A DNA stretch of 64,000 bases, from contig NZ_JBBHLB010000004.1 of the NCBI RefSeq assembly GCF_037572415.1, forward strand, positions 186,001 through 250,000. The letters are read 5' to 3'. The notes below the pieces were generated by a model, which worked only from the letters and a program-made list of their open reading frames with translations, was not told the DNA's origin and made no database searches. A program made the position numbers and the translations under genes. The stretch comes from Flavonifractor porci (GTDB lineage: Bacteria; Bacillota; Clostridia; Oscillospirales; Oscillospiraceae). Shown here one piece after another: positions 1 through 6,769 of the stretch. Position 1 is the first letter of the stretch; the number at the start of each line of letters is the position of its first letter.

Positions 1-750
1 TACTTTCAGAAAGGGTTTGCCATGCTGTGCGGCATGACAGTGTGCGACTACATCCGCCAGCGCCGGCTCTCCGCCGCCGGGCTGGAGGTGCTCACGACGG
101 ACCGGAAGATCATCGACATCGCGCTGGAGTTCGGTTATGACTCACCGGACAGCTTTACCAAAGCCTTTACCCGCTTCCATGGCCTCACACCCGCCGCACT
201 GCGAAAAAGCGGAGGCGCGGTCCGTTCCTTTGCTCCGCTTCGGATCAAAGTGACATTGGAAGGTGGTCAAAACATGGATTGCAAAATCATGAAAAAAGAG
301 GCGTTTACGGTGCTCTGCCGGGCAAAGGCCTTCAAGTATGAGGATGCCGTAGTCCGGATTCCCAAGTTCTGGGAGGAACATTTCGCCGCAGGCGGCGGCA
401 AGGTGGTGTGCGGCATGTACGGTATCAACCTGGATGAAAGCATGGGCGGGAATGAGTTTGAATATCTCATCGCCGACAACTACGATCCCGCCAAGGAGAT
501 CCCTGACGGGTTCACCACCCGCACCATCCCGGCCCACACCTGGGCGGTGTTCCCCTGCACCGGCCGGATGCCTCAGGTGCTCCAGGGGCTGAATCAGCAG
601 ATCTTTTCTCAGTGGCTGCCCACGAATCCCGACTATAAGATCGCCGCCGGCATCAATGTGGAGTTGTACAGCGACGCCAGCAAGTTTGAGGATGGAACCC
701 AGGATCAGGATTACTACTGTGAGATCTGGATTCCCGTGGAAAAGAAGTGA
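1..750 (+). CDS. AraC-family regulator with GyrI-like effector domain (5' truncated by window edge)
   Basis: The reading frame is open to base 1, so the true start lies outside the window; the first in-frame ATG at 22 is probably internal. The N-terminal part seen here is the second half of an AraC/XylS helix-turn-helix domain (FQKGF, then IALEFGYDSPDSFTKAF and the typical HGLTPAALRK end). From about residue 90 a GyrI-like (AraC effector-binding) domain follows, with the characteristic tail YYCEIWIPVEKK. Proteins of this build bind a small hydrophobic or cationic ligand and activate nearby efflux or stress genes, but no target is visible. It converges on msrAB and shares a terminator with it. 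The family call is firm; the ligand is unknown. Confidence 0.9.
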   Translation, partial: YFQKGFAMLCGMTVCDYIRQRRLSAAGLEVLTTDRKIIDIALEFGYDSPDSFTKAFTRFHGLTPAALRKSGGAVRSFAPLRIKVTLEGGQNMDCKIMKKEAFTVLCRAKAFKYEDAVVRIPKFWEEHFAAGGGKVVCGMYGINLDESMGGNEFEYLIADNYDPAKEIPDGFTTRTIPAHTWAVFPCTGRMPQVLQGLNQQIFSQWLPTNPDYKIAAGINVELYSDASKFEDGTQDQDYYCEIWIPVEKK

Positions 751-786
751 TTTCCCGCGTCACACAGAGTCACGCTGTCTGACAAG

Positions 787-821
787 AAAACCGGCATATG
801 CGTCAAGCATATGCCGGTTTT
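787..821. terminator. Bidirectional rho-independent terminator
   Basis: Perfect 15-bp arms (787-801 and 807-821) with a 5-nt loop. Arms begin with AAAA and end with TTTT, so each strand carries a T-run after the stem. It lies between the convergent AraC and msrAB genes. Confidence 0.9.
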
Positions 822-838
822 GGAGAACGGCCCTATTT

Positions 839-1951
839 TTAGAACAAATCCAACAGATACCCGTAGCCCTCGGCCTCCATTCTGGCATAGGGGACAAACC
901 GCAGAGCGGCGCTGTTGATGCAGTAGCGTACACCGTTGGGGGACTCCGGGTCGTCGGTGAACACATGGCCCAGGTGGGAATCCCCGGCCCGGCTCCGGAC
1001 CTCGGTGCGGTGTATCCCAAAGCTGTCATCCGGACGTTCTATAACAGCGGGGGATTCAATGGGTCTTGAAAAGGCGGGCCAGCCACAGCCGCTCTCAAAT
1101 TTGTCTGTGGAAGAGAACAATGGCTCACCGGTGACTACATCCACATAGATGCCCTTCTCAAACTGGTTCCAGAACGCATTGGCAAAAGGCTGCTCTGTAC
1201 CGTTCTCCTGGGTGACATGGAACTGCTCGGCGGTCAGCTTGTCCCGGACGGCCTCCGCGGCCGGCTTCTGATAGTCGCCGGGATCGATGCGCAGACGGGA
1301 AAAGAGCTCCATCTCCTCCCGGGGGATGTGGCAGTAGCCGCCGGGATTCTTCTCCAGATAATCCTGATGGTAATCCTCCGCTGGGTAGAAATTCACCAGC
1401 GGGCCGATCTCCACAAAAAACGCCTTGCTGCGGCTGCGCTCAATGTCTGCTAGGCGCTCCACCGTCTCTTTGGCCTTATCGTTGGTGTAGTAAACGCCGG
1501 TCTGGTACTGGCTGCCGATGTCATTGCCCTGGCGGTTGGTCACCGTGGGATCAATGACATAAAAATAGGCCAGCAGCAGGGCGTCCAGGCTGACCTGCTC
1601 CGGGTCATACTCCACCCGCACCGTCTCCCGGAAGCCTGTCTCTCCGGTAGATACGGTTCGATAGTTGGCATCGGCCTGACCAGTGCCGTTTGCGTAGCCG
1701 CTCTGGGCGTCGATCACGCCGGGGATGGACTGCATGAGGGCTTCGACGCCCCAAAAGCAACCGCCCGCCAGGTAGATAACATTCTCTGTGGTGTCCATAG
1801 ACAACCCCTCCTCGTTGGACTGTATGGAAGTATATCCGGTTTCTGCCTTTTGATTTTTCTCCTCTCCTGTCTCCGGTCCGCCGCCAGGCACCGAGCAGCT
1901 GCTCAGCAGCAGCGCCGAAGCAATCAGAAAAAAGAACCATTTCTTGCGCAT
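839..1951 (-). CDS. msrAB: Lipoprotein peptide-methionine (S/R)-sulfoxide reductase MsrAB
   Basis: Repairs oxidised methionine in proteins. The first domain (MsrA) reduces the S-epimer and the second (MsrB) the R-epimer. The ATG at 1951 is chosen over the longer frame because AGGAGG sits 9 nt upstream and the protein then begins with a lipoprotein signal (MRKKW, hydrophobic stretch, lipobox LSSC with Cys19). This places the enzyme on the outer face of the membrane. MsrA shows the catalytic GCFWG motif (Cys65). The MsrB half shows SGCGWPAF, GDSHLGHVF and the catalytic RYCINSAALRF. The usual MsrB zinc CxxC pairs are not evident. About 370 aa, normal for a signal-bearing A-B fusion. The electron donor is not encoded next door. 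Confidence 0.96.
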   Translation of the reverse strand: MRKKWFFFLIASALLLSSCSVPGGGPETGEEKNQKAETGYTSIQSNEEGLSMDTTENVIYLAGGCFWGVEALMQSIPGVIDAQSGYANGTGQADANYRTVSTGETGFRETVRVEYDPEQVSLDALLLAYFYVIDPTVTNRQGNDIGSQYQTGVYYTNDKAKETVERLADIERSRSKAFFVEIGPLVNFYPAEDYHQDYLEKNPGGYCHIPREEMELFSRLRIDPGDYQKPAAEAVRDKLTAEQFHVTQENGTEQPFANAFWNQFEKGIYVDVVTGEPLFSSTDKFESGCGWPAFSRPIESPAVIERPDDSFGIHRTEVRSRAGDSHLGHVFTDDPESPNGVRYCINSAALRFVPYARMEAEGYGYLLDLF

Positions 1952-1965
1952 AATTGGCGCCCTCC

Positions 1966-2005
1966 TGAAAAAAGCTGCCGGACCCGGAAAGGCTCCGGAT
2001 CCGGC
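1966..2005 (-). terminator. Rho-independent terminator of the PTPS-like gene
   Basis: Arms 1977-1988 and 1994-2005 (12 bp, one mismatch), followed on the minus strand by a T-run at 1967-1973. It separates the PTPS-like gene from msrAB, so msrAB probably has its own weak promoter or depends on read-through. Confidence 0.75.
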
Positions 2006-2058
2006 GCGTTGCAAAGACATTGCTGTGTCAGTTTCCTAAATATCCCCAGGAGCGGAAG

Positions 2059-2625
2059 TTATCTCTTCTTATAGCCGCACTTGGGGCAGACGCCGTTTTC
2101 GTTCAGCGCAATACCGCACAGCGGGCAACGATCGATCTGATTGTGGGTTTCAAACTCGGCAGACGCTGCGTTGACGCCGCTGGTAAAGGTGATCTTGGCA
2201 ATGTTCAGTTTGTCCTTCAGCAGATCGTAGACGATCTTGATCATACCCTCCACCGTCAGGGTCTCCTTGGTGACCACCAGGCGGCACTCCGGATAAGCGG
2301 TGGCCAGTTCGGTCTTAAAAGCGGGACCCTTCATCTGATTCTGGGGAGCGCCGTTCCGGATGCCCTGCTCCTCATAGACCTTCAGAACCGCGGGGAGAAG
2401 GGGATCATCCTCCCGCAGGATCAAAGCATGGTCGAAGTTTTTCAGAACGTCCCAGGCGGTTTTCTGGATCTCGTTGCAAGGGAACACCATATTCACGCCG
2501 GACACAATGGTGTCCTCCACCTCGATGGTCAAAACGCCGGTGTGGCCGTGGAGATACTGGGCTTCGCCCTTGAAACCATAAAATCTGTGGGCGTACTGCA
2601 GGTCCAATGTGGTGATGCTTCTCAT
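2059..2625 (-). CDS. 6-pyruvoyl-tetrahydropterin synthase / QueD-family protein with C-terminal zinc ribbon
   Basis: The PTPS/QueD fold converts dihydroneopterin triphosphate to a pterin or to 6-carboxy-tetrahydropterin for queuosine synthesis. Seen here: the metal-binding AHRF and LHGHTG histidines near residues 11-28, FDHALIL in the middle, and a catalytic-type histidine region less clearly. At the C terminus two cysteine pairs (CPLCG and CPKCGYKKR) make a zinc ribbon that QueD itself lacks. The insertion between the strands is also longer than in QueD (188 aa against about 120). Start at 2625: AAGGAGG lies 8 nt upstream. No queC, queE or queF is adjacent, so the exact product is unsettled; a role in queuosine or another deazapurine is an inference. 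Confidence 0.8.
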   Translation of the reverse strand: MRSITTLDLQYAHRFYGFKGEAQYLHGHTGVLTIEVEDTIVSGVNMVFPCNEIQKTAWDVLKNFDHALILREDDPLLPAVLKVYEEQGIRNGAPQNQMKGPAFKTELATAYPECRLVVTKETLTVEGMIKIVYDLLKDKLNIAKITFTSGVNAASAEFETHNQIDRCPLCGIALNENGVCPKCGYKKR

Positions 2626-2942
2626 ATAAAAAACCTCCTTACAGTTAGAGTGACCAGTCCAACGACTCGTCTGCACTGGGAACTTGGGAATGGCCGCCGC
2701 TTTTGTCCGGCTGCGCAGTTATGATATGTGAAGTCTGCACTCACACATTCTCAAGCCCCATGAACTGTGTTTACTATACTGAAATGGTAGGGTTTTGTCT
2801 GTGATGAAATCACGCTGGAGATAATTTTGTGAAAATAGTTTGGCCGGATGGGCCCGGAAGTGCCTTTGCGTTCTCTGTTCTGCGCGGTTGACAGCAGCTG
2901 TTTCTGTCCTTTATACTGAGGACACAATGAGGAGGGCGCAAG
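2626..2942. other. Divergent intergenic region
   Basis: About 317 bases between the PTPS-like gene and the Crp/Fnr gene, carrying the promoter of the latter at 2888-2917. A 9-base direct repeat (GTCTGCACT) occurs at about 2670 and 2733. I see no preQ1-riboswitch signature upstream of the PTPS-like gene and no further gene. Confidence 0.6.
2888..2917 (+). promoter_or_regulatory. Promoter of the Crp/Fnr gene
   Basis: TTGACA (2888-2893) and TATACT (2912-2917) with an 18-bp spacer, about 25 nt before the AUG of the regulator; a GAGGAGGG ribosome site lies in between. Confidence 0.7.
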
Positions 2943-3599
2943 ATGAGTTTTCAGAACTTTTTTCCCGTTTGGGATCAGCTCCAAACCCACCAGCAACGCC
3001 AGCTCCTCGACTCGCTGGCCTTTCAAGCCGTGAAGAGAGGGACGATCGTTCGCGGCGGAAGCACGGACTGCACTGGGCTTTTACTGATCCGGACCGGACA
3101 GCTGCGGGCCTTTGTATACTCGGAGGAGGGGCGGGAAATTACGATCTATCGCCTGTTTGACGGGGATATGTGCCTGTTCTGTGCCCCCTGTGTTATCAGT
3201 TCCATCCAGTTCGATGTGACCATACAGGCGGAAAAGGACACGGAGTTCTGGAGCATCCCGTCGGGAGTCTACCAGCAGCTCATGACTGAGTCCGCAGCGG
3301 TGGCCAATTACACCAATGAACTGATGGCCAGGCGCTTTTCAGAATTCATGAACCGGATGGAGCAGTTCATGTGGAAGCGCATGGACAAGCGGGTGGCAGC
3401 CTTTCTGCTGCAGGAAGCGTCCATTGAGGGGACTTGTGAGCTGAGGATCACCCACGAAACCATTGCCAACCACCTGGGTTCCCACCGGGAGGTAATCACC
3501 CGCACGCTGCGTCACTTCCAGAGCGCAGGCACGGTAAAGCTATCCCGGGGCGTGGTTACCATTCTGGATATGGAAAAACTAAAGGCGCTGCGGACATAG
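2943..3599 (+). CDS. Crp/Fnr-family transcriptional regulator
   Basis: A one-component regulator of 218 aa. The N-terminal cyclic-nucleotide-binding-like beta-barrel (residues about 20-120: RGTIVRGG, LLLIRTGQLRAF, EITIYRLFDGDMCLF) is followed by a dimer helix and a winged helix-turn-helix of Crp type (ITHETIANHLGSHREVITRTLRHF, about residues 170-195). The Fnr iron-sulfur cysteine cluster is not present at the N terminus, although CAPC occurs after GDMCLF as in many clostridial members. It has its own promoter and a strong GGAGGGCG ribosome site. The ligand is not predictable from sequence; redox, CO or NO sensing are the family options. Confidence 0.9.
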   Translation: MSFQNFFPVWDQLQTHQQRQLLDSLAFQAVKRGTIVRGGSTDCTGLLLIRTGQLRAFVYSEEGREITIYRLFDGDMCLFCAPCVISSIQFDVTIQAEKDTEFWSIPSGVYQQLMTESAAVANYTNELMARRFSEFMNRMEQFMWKRMDKRVAAFLLQEASIEGTCELRITHETIANHLGSHREVITRTLRHFQSAGTVKLSRGVVTILDMEKLKALRT

Positions 3600-3667
3600 C
3601 AGATGATATCGCCGCAGGGGATAATCTAGAGATATCTACATAGCGACGGTATAAGGAGGAGGCTATC

Positions 3668-4081
3668 ATGCTGGATATGGCACCAAGCGCAGAGAAGATG
3701 ATAACTTTAGTCGGGGAAGCTTTATATGAGGTATGGACCCGGTTATGTGCCTTGATTGACCAAAAATATGATATGGATCACCTGTGGGGAAGCGGCGGGA
3801 AAGCATGGACCTATGAGTATAAATACCGCCGCGGTGGTAAAACCCTGTGCGCCCTGTATGCCGGAGAAAACCGCATTGGATTTATGGTTATATTGGGTAA
3901 GGATGAGCGCCTGCGATTTGAAAATGGCAGGGAGCATTACACCAAGAATGTTCAACAAGTTTATGATGAAACGCCGACTTACCATGACGGAAAGTGGCTG
4001 ATGTTTGAGCCGTCGGATAGCTCGTTGTTTGAGGATTTCGTCAAGCTGCTGGCTGTCAAAAGGAAACCAAACAGGAAATGA
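3668..4081 (+). CDS. DUF3788-family protein
   Basis: A 137-aa soluble protein beginning after an AAGGAGGAGG site. It has the features of the DUF3788 family: W-x-x-G-G-K-x-W-x-Y-E-Y-K-Y-R near residues 40-55, K-T-L-C-A-L-Y, then a hydrophobic strand and a C-terminal DGKWL(M)FEP segment. No enzymatic function is established for the family. The gene sits 68 bases behind the Crp/Fnr gene on the same strand with no terminator between, so it may be co-transcribed. There is no signal peptide or membrane segment. Confidence 0.8.
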   Translation: MLDMAPSAEKMITLVGEALYEVWTRLCALIDQKYDMDHLWGSGGKAWTYEYKYRRGGKTLCALYAGENRIGFMVILGKDERLRFENGREHYTKNVQQVYDETPTYHDGKWLMFEPSDSSLFEDFVKLLAVKRKPNRK

Positions 4082-4163
4082 AGAGGGGGATTTGAGCGGG
4101 CGAGAAGTGGAGGATGCAAGTTTCTCCCCATAAATCAAAGTGAAAATCGGTTGAAATCAACAT

Positions 4164-4209
4164 ACAGGACAGTCCATCCGGCGAAAGACCGGGAGACTGT
4201 CCTGTTTTA
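4164..4209 (+). terminator. Rho-independent terminator
   Basis: Perfect 11-bp arms (4164-4174 and 4195-4205) followed by TTTT. It ends the Crp/DUF3788 transcript just ahead of the NifX-like promoter. Confidence 0.85.
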
Positions 4210-4217
4210 AAATAATA

Positions 4218-4273
4218 TTGACATATGCCGGAAATGAGCGTATGATGAAACCATAATAATTGGCATATGCCGG
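4218..4273 (+). promoter_or_regulatory. Promoter of the NifX-like gene with palindromic operator repeats
   Basis: A near-consensus promoter: TTGACA (4218-4223), 17-bp spacer, TATGAT (4241-4246). The 10-mer CATATGCCGG occurs twice, at 4222-4231 (overlapping the -35) and at 4264-4273. The second copy lies in a perfect palindrome GGCATATGCC (4262-4271). Paired sites 42 bp apart, one on the -35 and one downstream of the start point, look like a repressor arrangement. The cognate regulator is not known. Confidence 0.65.
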
Positions 4274-4291
4274 GAAAAGGAGCGACGAACC

Positions 4292-4681
4292 ATGAAGATC
4301 GCAGTTGCCAGCGTGGGAAGAGAGGTAGGGGGCCACTTTGGCCATTGTGAGCATTTCCGTATCTACACCGTGGAGAGCGGTAAGATCCTGGGGGAGGAGC
4401 TGGTGCCCAATCCGGAACACAAGCCCGGATTCCTGCCCAATTTCCTGGGGGATATGGGGGTTGAGGTAGTTATTGCCGGAGGCATGGGCGCCCATGCCGT
4501 GTCCCTGTTCCAACAGCGGAACATTAAAACCATGATGGGGGTCCAGGGGGACGCCCGCACCGCCGTGGAGCAGTACCTGAAAGGGGAGCTGAAGTCCACC
4601 GATGCCGTCTGCCACCACCATGATCATGAGCACGAGCATCATCACGACCACAACTGCGGCGGTCATCACCACGACGCATAA
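4292..4681 (+). CDS. NifX/NifB-type dinitrogenase iron-molybdenum cofactor-binding protein with His-rich tail
   Basis: 129 aa. Residues 1-105 form the Nitro-FeMo-Co fold (MKIAVAS, GGHFGHCEHF, VVIAGGMGAHAV, GARTAVEQYLKGEL-like end), which in nif systems carries iron-sulfur or molybdenum cofactor precursors. Many anaerobes without nitrogenase encode stand-alone copies, often beside MRP-type ATPases, for metal-cluster handling. From about residue 107 the protein becomes a run of His, Asp and Glu broken by Cys, ending GGHHHDA; such tails bind Ni, Zn or Co. The start at 4292 is fixed by AAGGAG 10 nt upstream. No nif gene is nearby, so the role is probably metal storage or transfer rather than nitrogen fixation. 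Confidence 0.88.
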   Translation: MKIAVASVGREVGGHFGHCEHFRIYTVESGKILGEELVPNPEHKPGFLPNFLGDMGVEVVIAGGMGAHAVSLFQQRNIKTMMGVQGDARTAVEQYLKGELKSTDAVCHHHDHEHEHHHDHNCGGHHHDA

Positions 4682-4690
4682 AAAATGGAC

Positions 4691-4728
4691 AAAAGGGGTC
4701 CTGCCGGTGAACCGGCGGGACCCCTTTT
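4691..4728. terminator. Bidirectional terminator between the NifX-like gene and leuA
   Basis: Arms 4691-4708 and 4711-4728 pair over 18 bp with one mismatch. Each arm ends in A4/T4 so it can serve both convergent transcripts. Confidence 0.85.
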
Positions 4729-4739
4729 GCATTGTGAGA

Positions 4740-6431
4740 TTACAGCCCGTCGTGGTTGACGGCCCGGTTGATGGCGGACAGGATGCCCTTCAGAGGAGCC
4801 AGGTTGATGTTGTGGCTCATGCCCACACCAAACCAGTCACGGCCCTCCTCATCCTGGAGGTGGATGTAGGCCACGGCCTGGGAGTCGGAGCCCTGCTTGA
4901 TGGCGTGCTCCTTGTAGTCCACGAAGGTAAAGTGGTCCATCTTCTGGCCGTGGATGGCGTTGAAGAAGGCGTCAATGGGACCGTTGCCGGAACCCTGGAC
5001 CTGGAACAGGGTGTCGGTGTGGCGGATGGTGCCGGCAAAGGTGACGTGGGAGTGGCCCTCTTCATCGGTGAACTCAGCGAAGGAGTGGCGCACCATCTCG
5101 TAGGGCTTGACGGCGTCGATGTAGTGGGTCTTGAACAGGTCGTAAATGGCCTCCGGCTTGAGTTCCTTGCCCACCCGGTCGGTCTCCACCTGAACGATGT
5201 GGCCGAACTCGGGGTGCATGGCGCGGGGCAGGTCAAAGCCGAAGGAGTGCTGCATGACAAAGGCGGAGCCGCCCTTGCCCGACTGGGAGTTGATGCGGAT
5301 GATGGGCTCATACTGTCGTCCCACGTCGGCGGGGTCGATGGGCAGATAGGGCACCTCCCAGTATTCGGTGCCGCTCTCTTCCATGTAACGGGTGCCCTTG
5401 TTGATGGCATCCTGGTGAGAGCCGGAGAAGGCGGTGAACACCAGCTCGCCCACGTAGGGTTGCCGCTCGCCGATCTTCATCTTGGTGACCTTCTCGTACA
5501 CGTCCCGGATCTTATTGATGTTGGAGAAGTCCAGCTTGGGGTCCACACCCTGGGTATACAGGTTGAGAGCCAGGGTGACCATATCCACGTTGCCGGTGCG
5601 CTCGCCATTGCCGAAGAGAGTGGCCTCCACACGCTCGGCTCCTGCCAGCAGGCCCATTTCGGCGGTGGCCACGCCCTCGCCGCGGTCATTGTGGGGGTGG
5701 AGGGAGATGATGGCGCACTCCCGGCTGGGCAGCTTGTCGATGAAATACTCGATCTCGTCGGCAAAGTAGTTGGGCATACAGTTTTCCACCGTGGTGGGCA
5801 GGTTGAGGATGATCTTGTGGTCGGGGGTGGCCCCGATGGCCTCGATGACCGCCTGGCAGATCTCCACGGCGGCGTCCATCTCGGTGCCCATGAAGGACTC
5901 GGGGGAATACTCGTACCGGAGATCCATACCGGCGTCAATGGCGGGCTGGCTCAGCTCCCGGATGAGCTGGGCGGCGTCCACGGCGATCTGGGTAACGCCG
6001 GCCACATCGGTGTGGAAGACCACTTTCCGCTGGAGGGTAGAGGTGGAGTTATAGAAATGGAAGATGACGTGCTTGGCACCGTCAATGGCCTCGAAGGTCT
6101 TGCGGATCAGGTGCTCTCTGGCCTGGACCAGCACCTGGATGGTCACGTCGTCGGGGATGTGGCCGCCCTCAATGAGGGTACGGATGAACTCATACTCGGT
6201 CTCGGAGGCGGAGGGGAAGCCCACCTCGATCTCTTTCACGCCGATGTCCACCAGGGTATGGAACAGCTCCAGCTTCTCCTCCACGTTCATGGGATCAATG
6301 AGGGCCTGGTTGCCGTCCCGCAGGTCCACGGAGCACCAGATAGGGGGCGCTTTCAGCTCCTTGTCGGGCCAGGAGCGCTTTTCCATTTTCAGCGGGACGA
6401 AGGGGATGTACTTTTCCTGTGCGGGTTTCAT
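4740..6431 (-). CDS. leuA: 2-isopropylmalate synthase, type 2
   Basis: Condenses acetyl-CoA with 2-ketoisovalerate, the first committed step to leucine. At 563 aa with the N-terminal lead (KYIPFVPLKMEKRSWPDKELKAPP) it belongs to the longer LeuA type-2 class found in Clostridia and Actinobacteria. Visible features: the catalytic DLRDGNQAL, IEVGFPSAS, the metal-binding HPHNDRGEGVATAE, and FGNGERTGNVD. The C-terminal regulatory domain (leucine feedback) spans about residues 430-563. The start has GGAGGAATTTTAGCT immediately upstream. It stands alone; leuBCD are not in the window. Expression is controlled by the T-box leader directly upstream. Confidence 0.97.
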   Translation of the reverse strand: MKPAQEKYIPFVPLKMEKRSWPDKELKAPPIWCSVDLRDGNQALIDPMNVEEKLELFHTLVDIGVKEIEVGFPSASETEYEFIRTLIEGGHIPDDVTIQVLVQAREHLIRKTFEAIDGAKHVIFHFYNSTSTLQRKVVFHTDVAGVTQIAVDAAQLIRELSQPAIDAGMDLRYEYSPESFMGTEMDAAVEICQAVIEAIGATPDHKIILNLPTTVENCMPNYFADEIEYFIDKLPSRECAIISLHPHNDRGEGVATAEMGLLAGAERVEATLFGNGERTGNVDMVTLALNLYTQGVDPKLDFSNINKIRDVYEKVTKMKIGERQPYVGELVFTAFSGSHQDAINKGTRYMEESGTEYWEVPYLPIDPADVGRQYEPIIRINSQSGKGGSAFVMQHSFGFDLPRAMHPEFGHIVQVETDRVGKELKPEAIYDLFKTHYIDAVKPYEMVRHSFAEFTDEEGHSHVTFAGTIRHTDTLFQVQGSGNGPIDAFFNAIHGQKMDHFTFVDYKEHAIKQGSDSQAVAYIHLQDEEGRDWFGVGMSHNINLAPLKGILSAINRAVNHDGL

Positions 6432-6464
6432 AGCTAAAATTCCTCCTTGGGCCAGAGTACGAAA

Positions 6465-6734
6465 AACGCCCCTGACCAGATTATGGTCAGGGGCGTAAAA
6501 TACGCGGTACCACCCTGCTTCCGCCCGCCGTCACCGGCGGACGCTCATGGCCTCCAACAAGGCCCCGGCCGATAACGTGGCCGTGACGGCCTGCCCTACA
6601 ACAGCGGCTTCAGGCAGGCGGCTCCGGGATCAGTATCCGCACGCTTTCCTCCGCCGGTTCGCACCAACCACCGGTTCTCTGAGGGGGACGGGACGTGCCT
6701 TCTTCCCATCATTGCCTGTTCTGGGATTTGATTG
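6465..6734 (-). promoter_or_regulatory. T-box leader (leucine tRNA-sensing) of leuA
   Basis: On the minus strand the conserved T-box sequence AGGGTGGTACCGCG is present (6503-6516). It is followed by a 12-bp GC-rich terminator stem (6466-6477 with 6485-6496) and a T-run. Upstream, the stem I apical region contains the typical GGTGGTTGGTGCGAACC. The likely specifier loop reads GGATA-CTG-ATCCCGGAG, giving a leucine codon CTG (complement at 6631-6633). Uncharged tRNA-Leu would pair with the CTG and the T-box, favouring the antiterminator and leuA expression. T-box identity is certain; the specifier assignment is by analogy with other leaders. Confidence 0.95.
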
Positions 6735-6740
6735 TTACCC

Positions 6741-6769
6741 ATTCTAGCCGAACCGCCCGGTTTTGTCAA
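6741..6769 (-). promoter_or_regulatory. leuA promoter
   Basis: Minus-strand TTGACA (6769-6764), exactly 17 bp, TAGAAT (6746-6741). The -35 hexamer contains the TGA stop codon of the upstream gene. Confidence 0.85.

Noticed and set aside
2626..2750. preQ1 riboswitch before the PTPS-like gene
   Set aside because: The short preQ1 core and its A-rich tail are not found in the leader.
4602..6437. Long open frame on the strand opposite leuA
   Set aside because: It mirrors the leuA gene, has no ribosome site and encodes a Val/Gly/His-rich sequence of no known kind. It follows from the GC-rich codon bias of leuA.
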